Assembly (NCBI GenBank): GCA_003164955.1 | Contig: PLRW01000053.1 | Location: forward strand, 2,000 to 46,559 | From: Actinomycetota bacterium | GTDB taxonomy: Bacteria > Actinomycetota > Actinomycetes > Streptosporangiales > Streptosporangiaceae | Direction: 5' to 3' | Length of the DNA stretch: 44,560 bases | Shown: positions 23,372 to 30,769 of the stretch, piece by piece | How positions within the stretch are numbered: position 1 is the stretch's first letter | How the letters are laid out: the number at the start of each line of letters is the position of its first letter | Position numbers and translations under genes: made by a program | The notes under the pieces: model-generated | The model's database searches: none | Seen by the model: the letters and a program-made list of their open reading frames with translations, nothing else | Told to the model about the DNA's origin: nothing

Positions 23372-24832
23372 CTATGCGCTCTGCATGCTCAGTGATTTCC
23401 GCAGTGCCGGTTTGTCGACCTTGCCGACCGCGTTCCTGGGCAGCTGGCCCACGACATGGACCGCAACCGGGATCTTGACCTTCGTGAGGTCGCGCCTGCA
23501 GCGCTCGAACAACTCCGATGTGGTGACCGCGGCACCCGGGTAGGTGACGACGTAGGCGACCGGCACCTCGCCGTACACCGGGTGCGGCGCGCCGACGACC
23601 GCGGCCTCGAGCACCGCGTCGTGACCGGCTAGCACCGACTCGATTTCCTTGGGATAGATGTTCTCCCCGCCCCGGATGATCATGTCCTTGATCCGGTCGA
23701 CCAGGGTCAGGTACCCATCCACGTCGAGGAAGCCGACGTCTCCGGTGTGCAGCCAGCCCCCGGCCAGGGCCTCGGCGGTCGCCTCGGGCCGGCCCAGGTA
23801 GCCGCGCATGACGTTGGCGCCCTGGATGACCACCTCGCCGGGCTGGCCCGCGGGCAGCAGCGAGCCGTCCGGGCTCATTGCCGCCACCCGCTGCCCGGGC
23901 AGGGCCGGGCCGACGGTGCCCGGCTTGCGCACGCCGTCCACCGGGTTGACGGTCGATGCGCAGGTGCCTTCGGTGAGCCCGTACCCTTCGATGATGACGA
24001 AGCCGAACCGCGATTCGCACCGCCGCAGCAGTTCCTTCGGCACTGGGGCCGCGCCGCACACCGCGAACCGCACCGACGAGGTGTCCGGGCGGACATCGCC
24101 GGGGAGCTCGGCCAGCCGCGCGTAGATGGCCGGCACCGCCGCGAAATACGTCGGCCGGTAGCGTTCCACCGCCTCGAGAAACGTGTGCGGGGCGAACCTG
24201 GCCAGGATAGTGACCTGCGCGCCGGACACCATGGGGGCCAGGAAGCTGACACAGATCGCGTTGACGTGAAACAGCGGCAGCACCAGCAGGCAGTGATCGG
24301 CCGGGTCGAGCCGCATCGCGGTGGCCAGCGACGACGCCATGGCGACCAGGTTCGAATGATCGAGCATCACGCCCTTGGGCCGGCCGGTCGAGCCGCTGGT
24401 GTAGATGAGCAGCGCAAGATCGCCGAGCCCGGTCGCGGGCTCGGGCGCAACGCCTGCGGACCGGGCGGGCAGGTCCTTCGCCAGTACGGCTGGCACGCCG
24501 TAATCCGCGTCCGCTGTCGAGGTGAGCAACAGCACCGCGCCCGAGTCCTGGATCTGGTAGCCGGCCTCGTTAGCCGTGAACGCCGGATTCACCGGGGTCG
24601 CCGCCGCGCCCAGACGCCACGCGGCCAGCAACCCGAGCAGCAGCTCCGCGCAATTCGGCAGCATTATCGCGACGACGTCGCCCCGGCGAACGCCCAATGC
24701 GGCGAACCGCTCAGCTATCGCCTCGGCCCGGCGGGCTACGTCGGTATAGGTGAGTTCGATATCACCGTCGCGCAGGCACGGTTGGTCCGCCATTGTGACA
24801 GGTTGATTCCATGGCAAATAATCGATACTCAC
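23372..24832 (-). CDS. Acyl-CoA synthetase / AMP-dependent ligase
   Basis: This is a 486-aa ANL-superfamily adenylating enzyme. The AMP-binding motif YTSGSTGRPKG is at residues 144-154, followed by YGLTEGT, the GWLHTGDVG motif, DRIKDMIIRGGENIYPKEIE and the C-terminal catalytic lysine context RNAVGKVDK. It would activate a carboxylic acid to its CoA thioester; length and motifs fit medium- or long-chain or aryl acids, but the substrate is not readable. It is the first gene of an operon with DUF3556 and FAD oxidoreductase genes. Confidence 0.9.
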   Translation of the reverse strand: MSIDYLPWNQPVTMADQPCLRDGDIELTYTDVARRAEAIAERFAALGVRRGDVVAIMLPNCAELLLGLLAAWRLGAAATPVNPAFTANEAGYQIQDSGAVLLLTSTADADYGVPAVLAKDLPARSAGVAPEPATGLGDLALLIYTSGSTGRPKGVMLDHSNLVAMASSLATAMRLDPADHCLLVLPLFHVNAICVSFLAPMVSGAQVTILARFAPHTFLEAVERYRPTYFAAVPAIYARLAELPGDVRPDTSSVRFAVCGAAPVPKELLRRCESRFGFVIIEGYGLTEGTCASTVNPVDGVRKPGTVGPALPGQRVAAMSPDGSLLPAGQPGEVVIQGANVMRGYLGRPEATAEALAGGWLHTGDVGFLDVDGYLTLVDRIKDMIIRGGENIYPKEIESVLAGHDAVLEAAVVGAPHPVYGEVPVAYVVTYPGAAVTTSELFERCRRDLTKVKIPVAVHVVGQLPRNAVGKVDKPALRKSLSMQSA

Positions 24833-25264
24833 TATGTACCTCGCAGAAAGGCTCGGATGAAATACCGCGCGGGATCAGTTGTTAGTCCGCTGCGGTGACC
24901 TTCATACCGAAGATAGGAAGCACCCGAACTTGGTCACAGGTGACAGGAGGCCGAAAAGTTACTAGATCCGGCCACGGAAGCCGGCCTGGCCTCGATCTTT
25001 CGCGATCTTGATGTGGCTGGCTGAGCCTAAGGCGGATTGCCTTTTTTCAATGTCCGGGCGTGCCTGCCGGCCGGCTGTCGCGCCCGGCAGGTGCTGCTCG
25101 CCCGGCCCGGCGTCAGCGCGGTCACCCTCGCTGCCGTCCGGCCTGTTCAGACTGGTCTACGGTGTCTCCCAGATCGTGATGGGTGCCCAGCTGCGCCAGA
25201 CTGGGCGGACCGGCAATCAGTCATCGAGAAGGATGCGGTCCGAGCCGATACGGAGGCACCAGGG
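24833..25264. other. Upstream region of the ligase operon
   Basis: This is a gene-free span. Its one clear feature is the inverted second copy of the putative AraC operator at 24931-24974. The rest, up to the DUF1003 start at 25265, shows no supported gene or repeat. Confidence 0.5.
24931..24974. promoter_or_regulatory. Putative AraC operator, copy 2
   Basis: This is an inverted copy of the 19992-20035 block, 99-142 bases upstream of the ligase start. It includes GAAAAGTTACTAGAT and a perfect GTCAC-AG-GTGAC palindrome at 24933-24944. Two near-identical copies at two promoters around one regulator support an operator. Confidence 0.6.
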
Positions 25265-25668
25265 ATGGCCAGACTTGATCCGCCGCTCACACTCCAGCAC
25301 CATCCTGTTGTTCTGGAGGAACAGGCGCGGCGAGCCACATACAGCTGCGGATCGCTGACTGGATCACCGCTTTCGCGGGGTCGATGAATTTCGTCTACCT
25401 GCACATCGCGCTGTTCACCGTCTGGATGCTGTTCATCGAGTCCAAGCCGTGGCCGACGCTGACGCTGATTGTGTCGCTGGAAGCGATCTTCCTGTCCACG
25501 TTCGTCATGATCGGCCAGAACCGGCAGGGGGCGTTCCAGCAGGCCAAGGCGGACCATGACTTTACCGAGCAGGAGCTGGAGCTCAAGACCAACACGCAGC
25601 TGACCCGGGAGATCCATACGCTCACCACCGAGTTGCACAGGCGGGTAATAGGGGACCCCGCCCAGTAG
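25265..25668 (+). pseudogene. DUF1003 membrane protein, frameshifted
   Basis: ATG 25265 follows GGAGGCACCAGGG and reads MARLDPPLTLQHHPVVLEEQ, a DUF1003-type N-terminus. Near 25330 the frame must shift to continue with LRIADWITAFAGSMNFVYLH, two membrane segments and the charged coiled tail AFQQAKADHDFTEQELELK typical of DUF1003. Only the part from ATG 25384 (94 aa) is open as written. It is a genuine frameshift or a sequencing indel. Confidence 0.6.
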
Positions 25669-25821
25669 CGGCGCTGCTGGCCGACAGGTGAAATCGCCCC
25701 GCGCCGGCTCAGCAGGCACGGCGGAAGGCCGGCATCAGAGGGGCGTTTGAATTAGCGTTCGCGGTGTTAGAAGACCGACAGGATCGTCGACATCGCGACG
25801 GTTGCTGTTCACGATGAATGC

Positions 25822-26655
25822 ATGTCCTGTTCACCTTTCTCCGCTTCGATGCCGCCAATCCGCCGAGCCGAAGCAGCGGTCAGATCCGCCGGCCGAGCCC
25901 AGCGGACGGCTTCCTCGGCGAGGCGCGACGACATCTGGAACGCCGGCCAGCGAAGCGAGACGCCGCTGAAGCGGGCCGACCGCAACTTCGCCGAGCTGCT
26001 ACAGGAACTGCGGGTCGCGCAGACCGGCGTGCAGATCCTGTTCGCGTTCCTGCTCGGACTGGCGTTCACCGACCGGTTCGCCAGGCTGGACGCCACGGAA
26101 CGCGACATCTACATCGCCACCCTGGCCGCCTCTGCCTTAACCGGTGCGCTGCTGGTGGCACCGGTCATGGCGCACCGCCTGCTGTTCCAGCACGGGTTCA
26201 AATGCGAGCTGGTCCGGATCGGCCACCGGTTCGCGATCGCCGGGCTGTGCGGGTTGCTCACCGCGATCGTGGGCGGCCTGCTGCTGGTGCTCGAAGTGTT
26301 CTTCGGCGGCTCCACCGCTGTAGCCACTGGCGCGGCGCTCGCCGCGCTCTTCGCGTCGCTGTGGGCCGCACCCGCGCTGTGGGTAGCACACCGCCGCCGG
26401 GAGCATTTTCCCGGACAGCCACTGGCGGTGGCCACGGTGGCTCCGGTTGCCACGAGCGGCAATCCGGCGGCGGCGCCCCGGCTGCGCGGAACGTGGATAT
26501 GCGATGAGACCGGGCGACTCACACTGTGCTGGCAGCCGATCGACCCGCCCGGCATACAGGGCGGGGAAAAGGCCATGGCCGAGATCCGGGTCAGGGACTC
26601 AGATGTCAAGATCCTCCAAGACAGTCCCGTGGCCGCCCTGGAATTCGAGCGTTAG
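25822..26655 (+). CDS. DUF6328 family membrane protein with extra tail
   Basis: The frame gives 277 residues. The middle (LKRADRNFAELLQELRVAQT, then GVQILFAFLLGLAFTDRFA) is the DUF6328 signature, followed by three more membrane segments. The first 45 residues are Arg/Ser-rich and probably not translated; no good upstream Shine-Dalgarno decides the start. After about residue 200 a tail of 70 residues (RGTWICDETGRLTLCWQPID and onward) is unlike the family and may be fused foreign sequence. Function is unknown. Confidence 0.65.
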   Translation: MSCSPFSASMPPIRRAEAAVRSAGRAQRTASSARRDDIWNAGQRSETPLKRADRNFAELLQELRVAQTGVQILFAFLLGLAFTDRFARLDATERDIYIATLAASALTGALLVAPVMAHRLLFQHGFKCELVRIGHRFAIAGLCGLLTAIVGGLLLVLEVFFGGSTAVATGAALAALFASLWAAPALWVAHRRREHFPGQPLAVATVAPVATSGNPAAAPRLRGTWICDETGRLTLCWQPIDPPGIQGGEKAMAEIRVRDSDVKILQDSPVAALEFER

Positions 26656-26728
26656 CGCCGGGCGGAGCCTGGTCACGCACCGCAGATGACGGGGACTCCC
26701 GGCCACTCAGCGTGCTCCCCCCAGGGCA

Positions 26729-26934
26729 CTACTGGATCTCTCTGCGCGGCATCGTGCACGCGAGGATCATCGCCGCGGGCCACCCGACCGGGAACATGTT
26801 CAGGCGATGACCAGACCGAGGCATTCGACCTGGCGGGCGATGCCGATGACGGTGGGCAGGATGCAGACCGCAGCCAGCCCGTCGATGATCGCCAGCCAGA
26901 ACAGCCAGCCGTCCGCCACCGCCGCGGGGATCAC
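26729..26934 (-). pseudogene. Cassette copy F gene 2: frameshifted
   Basis: GTG 26934 overlaps the gene 1 stop (GTGA), and the first helix is intact (GWLFWLAIIDGLAAVCILP). One base is missing near 26806 compared with copies D and E (ttcaggcgatg instead of ttcaggcagatg). The frame therefore ends early at LGLVIA, while LNMFPVGWPAAMILAC continues in another frame to 26729. Loss of the second helix should inactivate it. Confidence 0.65.
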
Positions 26935-27224
26935 CGCTGCTCCCAGTCGATGCCACGCCGGATCTCGCTGGCATCCCGGAAGCAGCACGGGTGGTACAGA
27001 TCGTCGCCGGCCGTACCGGCCGGCGACGAGCCGCCGTCGCTCAGCATGGCCAGCGCGCGGAGCTGCACGCACACATACGATTCGTCCGGCCCGCACTGGC
27101 TTAGAATCGTTCCCGGTAGCCACGGCCACGCCGACCGGTCCCCCTGCTCCTCCTGCCTGTCTCGCGGGTAACGGACCGCCACCGCGCTGCCGTCTGGCAA
27201 CCTGCCGTCGTTGTCCTCGTCCAT
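26931..27224 (-). CDS. Cassette copy F gene 1: intact small protein
   Basis: This is the only uninterrupted gene 1 in the window (97 aa): MDEDNDGRLPDGSAVAVRYP, then SAWPWLPGTILSQCGPDESYVCV, a variable Ser/Gly linker, and LYHPCCFRDASEIRR near the end. It is acidic at the N-terminus, has no membrane segment, and has invariant Trp, Cys and Pro residues shared with copies B to E. I do not recognise the family. Being coupled to a small membrane protein in each copy, it may be a cytoplasmic partner of that protein. Confidence 0.7.
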   Translation of the reverse strand: MDEDNDGRLPDGSAVAVRYPRDRQEEQGDRSAWPWLPGTILSQCGPDESYVCVQLRALAMLSDGGSSPAGTAGDDLYHPCCFRDASEIRRGIDWEQR

Positions 27225-27303
27225 GTCGGCTCCTTCGAGGAGCCGACTGGACAGCGTGTGTCGTTATCACAACCTCGGTGGAGTATGGCGGCATTCGCAT
27301 CAT
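27222..27303 (-). promoter_or_regulatory. Cassette copy F: leader with SD hairpin
   Basis: The arms at 27227-27233 and 27239-27245 are perfect with loop TTCGA. The -10 is slightly weaker than elsewhere (GATAAC; plus 27263-27268). Similarity to copy E extends to about 27303. Confidence 0.55.
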
Positions 27304-27344
27304 CCTGCCCGGCCTCCGGGCTTCCCGGAAGCCGAGGGCGACGC

Positions 27345-27674
27345 TCAAACAATGAAGAGGTGGAGGTAACGGCTGATCGCGGCCAGCGTCCCGGTGCTGA
27401 CCGTGCCCAGCTGGCGTCCGGCTCGCTGATCGGACACGGCACGGACCTGCTCCGTCATGGCATACGAAACCTGCTTCAGCCCGGTGCGGTCGTCCGCAGA
27501 GACTTCTATGTGATGGTCGAGACCGCGATCCCTGGTGGTGAGAGGCACCGCAAGGAACAGCCCGGGGATCACCGCGTAACGATGGTGCGACACCACGACG
27601 ACCGGGCGGATACCGCCCTGCTCCCGGCCAGCCACCGGATTAAGATCACAGAGCAGCACGTCACCGCTGGTCAA
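27345..27674 (-). CDS. MazF/PemK-type toxin
   Basis: This is a 109-aa endoribonuclease-type toxin: GDVLLCDLNPVAGREQGGIR, then RPVVVVSHH, VPLTTRDRGLDHHIEV and KQVSYAMTEQVRAVS, which cover the PemK/MazF core. The start is TTG 27674, overlapping the antitoxin stop by TTGA, so translation depends on the antitoxin. It would cleave mRNA when free of its antitoxin. The convergent similarity to MazF is strong. Confidence 0.85.
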   Translation of the reverse strand: MTSGDVLLCDLNPVAGREQGGIRPVVVVSHHRYAVIPGLFLAVPLTTRDRGLDHHIEVSADDRTGLKQVSYAMTEQVRAVSDQRAGRQLGTVSTGTLAAISRYLHLFIV

Positions 27675-27931
27675 GAGTTGTATTCCGGATACTCTTCAGC
27701 GGCCGTGATGGCTAGGTCACCCAGCCCGGCCAATGTCCATTCGGCGGTCTCGGCCTGATATGCCGCCATCTCCTCCGGGTGCGCCGCGAGCCTCCGGTAA
27801 CCGGCCTCGATGCCCTGCCACATCATCTCGTCCAGCATTGCGCGCAGTTCCGCGCCGAGGCTCCGGCCGTGCTCTTCAGCGCGGGCGGCGAGCCTATCCC
27901 GCACCTCGGCCTCGACGCGTATCGTTGTCAT
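27671..27931 (-). CDS. Antitoxin of the MazF-type pair
   Basis: This 86-aa antitoxin begins MTTIRVEAEVRDRLAARAEE with a ribbon-helix-helix-like DNA-binding segment, followed by an acidic C-terminus that would wrap the toxin. ATG 27931 was chosen because homology begins there; upstream codons overlap an operator-like repeat. It heads the toxin operon and very likely represses it. Confidence 0.8.
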   Translation of the reverse strand: MTTIRVEAEVRDRLAARAEEHGRSLGAELRAMLDEMMWQGIEAGYRRLAAHPEEMAAYQAETAEWTLAGLGDLAITAAEEYPEYNS

Positions 27932-27947
27932 AGCCACCGATGAAGTA

Positions 27948-27964
27948 TATGCCAATGACGCATA
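27948..27964 (-). promoter_or_regulatory. Operator-like repeat of the MazEF-type operon
   Basis: A perfect TATGC-7-GCATA inverted repeat overlaps a TATACT -10-like element (about 27942-27949 on minus) just upstream of the antitoxin start, the expected place for toxin-antitoxin autoregulation. Confidence 0.45.
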
Positions 27965-28191
27965 CATGGCGCTCACGCCGGGACAGCCTGGCAGGCGCGA
28001 AGCCTGTGGCGAGCGTGTGGGCGAGGGAGCGGTAAGGCGCGCTGTCAGGACTCCAGGTATCTGATCGTGGCGAGGACCCGGCGGCCCCAGCCGCTCTGCT
28101 TACAGATCTGGTCAGCTCGCCAGTCTTCGAGCTGCACGTAAAGAAGGACGGGATTTCCGCTACCGCTAGGGAGATTGACGGAGAGTTCACC

Positions 28192-28479
28192 GTGCTCGAA
28201 GGCTCAGCCGCCCGGATTGCCTGGACCGGTGCCGAGCACGCGTACAAAGTCTTGCGCGAGAAGCTTGTCCGGGAAGGAGCAATCGTTCCGGGCCACGACG
28301 GCAGGGCCATGCGATTCGCCCGCAACCAAGTATTCGCCAGCGCGAGCGCCGCGGCTGCCGTCGTGGTAGGAAGAACCGCAAACGGACGCAACGACTGGAA
28401 GATCCAAGGTTCGGGCATCAGCTTTGGCACCTGGCAGGCCCAGGGTATTGAGCAAGATGCCGGAGAGCGGTCACTGTGA
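28192..28479 (+). pseudogene. DUF4357 domain remnant
   Basis: The open frame reads LEGSAARIAWTGAEHAYKVL, then FARNQVFASASAAAAVVVGR and RTANGRNDWKIQG, which is the DUF4357 domain usually found at the end of GIY-YIG or restriction-related proteins. Homology continues upstream (VFELHVKKDGISATAREIDG) to about 28130 without a usable ATG, GTG or TTG start. It therefore seems to be the C-terminal stump of a larger protein. Confidence 0.55.
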
Positions 28480-28642
28480 CCAGGTTGGGTAACCGAGCAT
28501 TGAGTGTCGGCCTGAACGGGTAACGGCCGATGTCGGGCTTGGATCTGGCGATTGACCATGTCCTGATATGCAGCCAGTTGAGGATGACAAGTTACAATTT
28601 AATTCACGAATGCATCGACCGCCACCGTACTGCGCGCACCAA

Positions 28643-28710
28643 AAATTTACTTCTCGATCTCAGCCTTGAACTCCGGGGTGAACGAACGGCGGCGCCGGGC
28701 CTCTTCCCTA
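28643..28710 (-). mobile_element. IS3-family OrfA N-terminal stump
   Basis: The minus strand reads REEARRRRSFTPEFKAEIEK and then stops. RRSFTPEFKAEI is the standard opening of IS3-family OrfA (helix-turn-helix transposase subunit). Everything after it is missing. Confidence 0.6.
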
Positions 28711-28818
28711 TGCCAGCACCGTGACGGACGAATGGCGCTACCCAGTCTGTGTTTCTTGATCCTCATAGGGAAGGCGTCGCGTCCCTCTGGACAGATGGCC
28801 TGGCCATAGCTTGGGAGG

Positions 28819-28841
28819 CCGTCACCGCATTGCGGTGACGG
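28819..28841 (-). terminator. Hairpin after cassette remnant H
   Basis: A perfect 10-bp stem CCGTCACCGC/GCGGTGACGG with a 3-nt loop lies 34 bases past the gene 2 tail of copy H. It belongs to the cassette end, as in copies B, D and E. Confidence 0.5.
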
Positions 28842-28874
28842 GCCTTCGGTCATTGCGTCATGCCGCCAGGATGG

Positions 28875-28931
28875 CTACCGGATCTGTCTGCGCGGCATCA
28901 CGCAGGCCAGGATCAGCGCCGCGGGCCATCC
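28875..28931 (-). pseudogene. Cassette copy H: gene 2 tail only
   Basis: Nineteen codons read GWPAALILACVMPRRQIR and stop, matching the end of gene 2 in copies D and E. The rest of the cassette has been lost at 28932. Confidence 0.65.
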
Positions 28932-29208
28932 GCAAATGGATCAACTAATGGACCAAGGATCCCAGACCATTCGTATGACCAAAACCGCCGGCGTGATCCT
29001 CGGTAGTCTCGCCGCCACCGCCCACGAATCAGCGGCTCAGAACACTAGAGCACAGTTGCCCGCACCATTTTTGCCGGTTTGCATATCTTTTGCCGTTTTA
29101 TCCTGATCGTTATGTAAATGTGGCTGGATAGCATGGCCGCGTCTCCCGTCATTCCCGCAGACTGGAGGTCGGGGTTGGTGCGCAGCCGCACCGACGGGGG
29201 AGGAAAGA

Positions 29209-30006
29209 ATGTCCCGTGCCAGGCGCTATGCCGCTATGGGTCTTGCTGTTGCCATTGCTCTGCTATTAGTGGCGTGCGGCTCGTCGGGCGGCAACAGCTC
29301 GTCCGGCGGCGGCTCGTCCGCCGGCGGCGGAACGCCGACGTGCACTCCTCTTCCGGTCCTGTCGAATTGGACCGGGTTCTACACGGCCTGCGCGGACGCC
29401 AACCGGACCTACGGCCGGCTGACGAACACCTCCGACTGGGATGTCCTGCTCGTGCAGGTGCCCACGGGCGTGACGGCGCCCAGCATGGACATGAGCCCGC
29501 CCGCCGGTTCCAGCATGGCCGACCTGGTCGAGCAGGCAGAGTTTCCTGGCTCGTCAGGAGGCGCCTACGCGTTAGTCCCACCCGGCGCGACGCTCACCAG
29601 CGAATCCCAGGACGGTTCGCCGCTGGACTTGACCCTCAGCATTGATTTTTCCTCCACGGCAGGGAACGTGACCGCGATGGGCCTGGTCAACGTCATCGGG
29701 GACCGGATAAATCCGGGAGAAGCCGAAGCGCATGCCATTGTCACCTGCGCCAGCTACGTCGACAGTCTGCCCGATCAGATCAACCAGACACAGCCAAGCT
29801 CGGCTGAGTTCTGGAACAACTTTGCCAGCACCGCCGAATGCTCCCAGGCTTTCCAAACCGCTTCAGACGCCCTTAAGCTCAGTGGGGAAACTGTGGCAAC
29901 CCAGGACAGCGAGATAGCCGACGACGCCGAGAGCATCACCAGCGATTTCTTCGACGACGTCCTGCCAAAGCTCATCTCGCTCGCCGCAGACGCAGTCTTC
30001 CACTAG
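29209..30006 (+). CDS. Secreted lipoprotein of unknown function
   Basis: This 265-aa protein starts after a strong GGGAGGAAAG. It has a lipoprotein signal peptide (SRARRYAAMGLAVAIALLLV then the lipobox LVAC with Cys 23) followed by a Gly/Ser linker and an extracytoplasmic domain. The domain shows no family I can name; it has Cys residues that could pair and an acidic C-terminal helix. It is expected to be exported and anchored to the membrane outer face. It has no operon partners. Confidence 0.75.
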   Translation: MSRARRYAAMGLAVAIALLLVACGSSGGNSSSGGGSSAGGGTPTCTPLPVLSNWTGFYTACADANRTYGRLTNTSDWDVLLVQVPTGVTAPSMDMSPPAGSSMADLVEQAEFPGSSGGAYALVPPGATLTSESQDGSPLDLTLSIDFSSTAGNVTAMGLVNVIGDRINPGEAEAHAIVTCASYVDSLPDQINQTQPSSAEFWNNFASTAECSQAFQTASDALKLSGETVATQDSEIADDAESITSDFFDDVLPKLISLAADAVFH

Positions 30007-30284
30007 TGTTCTGAGCAGCTGATCTTCTCGCCGTCTCGGTCGATTTTGCTGGATAAGCTTCGCTGCGTACTCAACCAATGGGATCCGCAGGGACTACGAC
30101 GGCAAGCCGCTCGAATTTGTGGGCCGGTGGTCTCGAATACCACGCCCCAGCGGTCCGCATGCCACGACCCGTCGTCAGCGCCGTTCGTCAGCGCCGCCTC
30201 TATCAGTGCAGAGTCGTGCTGCTCCTGCCACCGGAAAGCCGAGAACTCGCCGTGCAGGACCTCGATCGACCACCATTCGGCCAT
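30003..30284 (-). pseudogene. Truncated conserved protein (MAEWWSIEVLHGEFSAF)
   Basis: From ATG 30284 the frame reads MAEWWSIEVLHGEFSAFRWQ and continues to WHADRWGVVFET, the N-terminal half of a conserved actinobacterial protein of unknown function as I recall it. It then turns into unrelated Arg/Ser-rich sequence. The end is clearly lost near 30130. It is probably a nonfunctional stump. Confidence 0.5.
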
Positions 30285-30499
30285 TGTCAAGATAGTACGT
30301 CTGTCACCTCGATCCGGAAAACGGCCGCAAGCACGGCGATCTGATAGGCGCGATGATTCGCAACCTTGCGCACAGTCCTGCCGGGAGCGCCAAGCCAAAA
30401 GCGTGCCGACGTTAACTCAGGACCATCGCACTCATCTGCCGTAAACCGCGCGTTCGCTCCTCCAGTGCTGCAGCTGGAAGAGCGATCTATCCTGGCCTG

Positions 30500-30736
30500 A
30501 TGCCGGACCTGAGCAGCCTCGACCTCGAGGAGATCGGCAACGCGCTGGCCGACCATACCGGCTACGAACACCGGTGGCTGATCAGCCCGCAGACCGGAGA
30601 GATCGCGTTCTGGACGCCCGGCACCGGCATCGACGGCCAGGCACCCGTCGAACTCGACGACCTGGACCTGATCGGCATCGATCCGCGTTGTCCTCGTCCA
30701 TGTCGGCTCCTTCACGGGGCCACCTGGACAACCTGA
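30500..30736 (+). pseudogene. UPF0158 protein cut by cassette remnant G
   Basis: ATG 30500 begins MPDLSSLDLEEIGNALADHT, then YEHRWLISPQTGEIAFWTPG and LDDLDLIGIDP, a good UPF0158 N-terminus (the family has about 140 residues). At about 30684 it runs directly into the antisense of the cassette start codon region and ends as RCPRPCRLLHGATWTT. The cassette remnant thus replaces the second half of this gene. Confidence 0.6.
30684..30736 (-). repeat. Cassette remnant G: start codon and hairpin
   Basis: About 53 bases carry the cassette's first codons (MDEDNAD, start 30701-30699) and a weakened hairpin (arms 30704-30710 and 30716-30722, with two stem changes). The -10 is gone. It is embedded in the UPF0158 stump. 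Confidence 0.6.
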
Positions 30737-30769
30737 CCGAAAATGGGGGCTTTGGCGACTGCCGTCGCC

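Larger units (their letters stand above)
28480..29208. other. Gap with IS and cassette debris
   Basis: There is no complete gene. The stretch contains the IS3 OrfA stump (28643-28710), a terminator-like hairpin (28819-28841) and the tail of cassette copy H, all listed separately. A short plus-strand frame near 28938 (MDQLMDQGSQTIRMTKTAGV) is unassigned. Confidence 0.45.

Noticed and set aside
19992..24974. Treating the inverted 44-bp elements as ends of a transposon.
   Set aside because: No transposase or integrase lies between them, and both copies sit in promoter positions; an operator explains them better, though mobility is not excluded.
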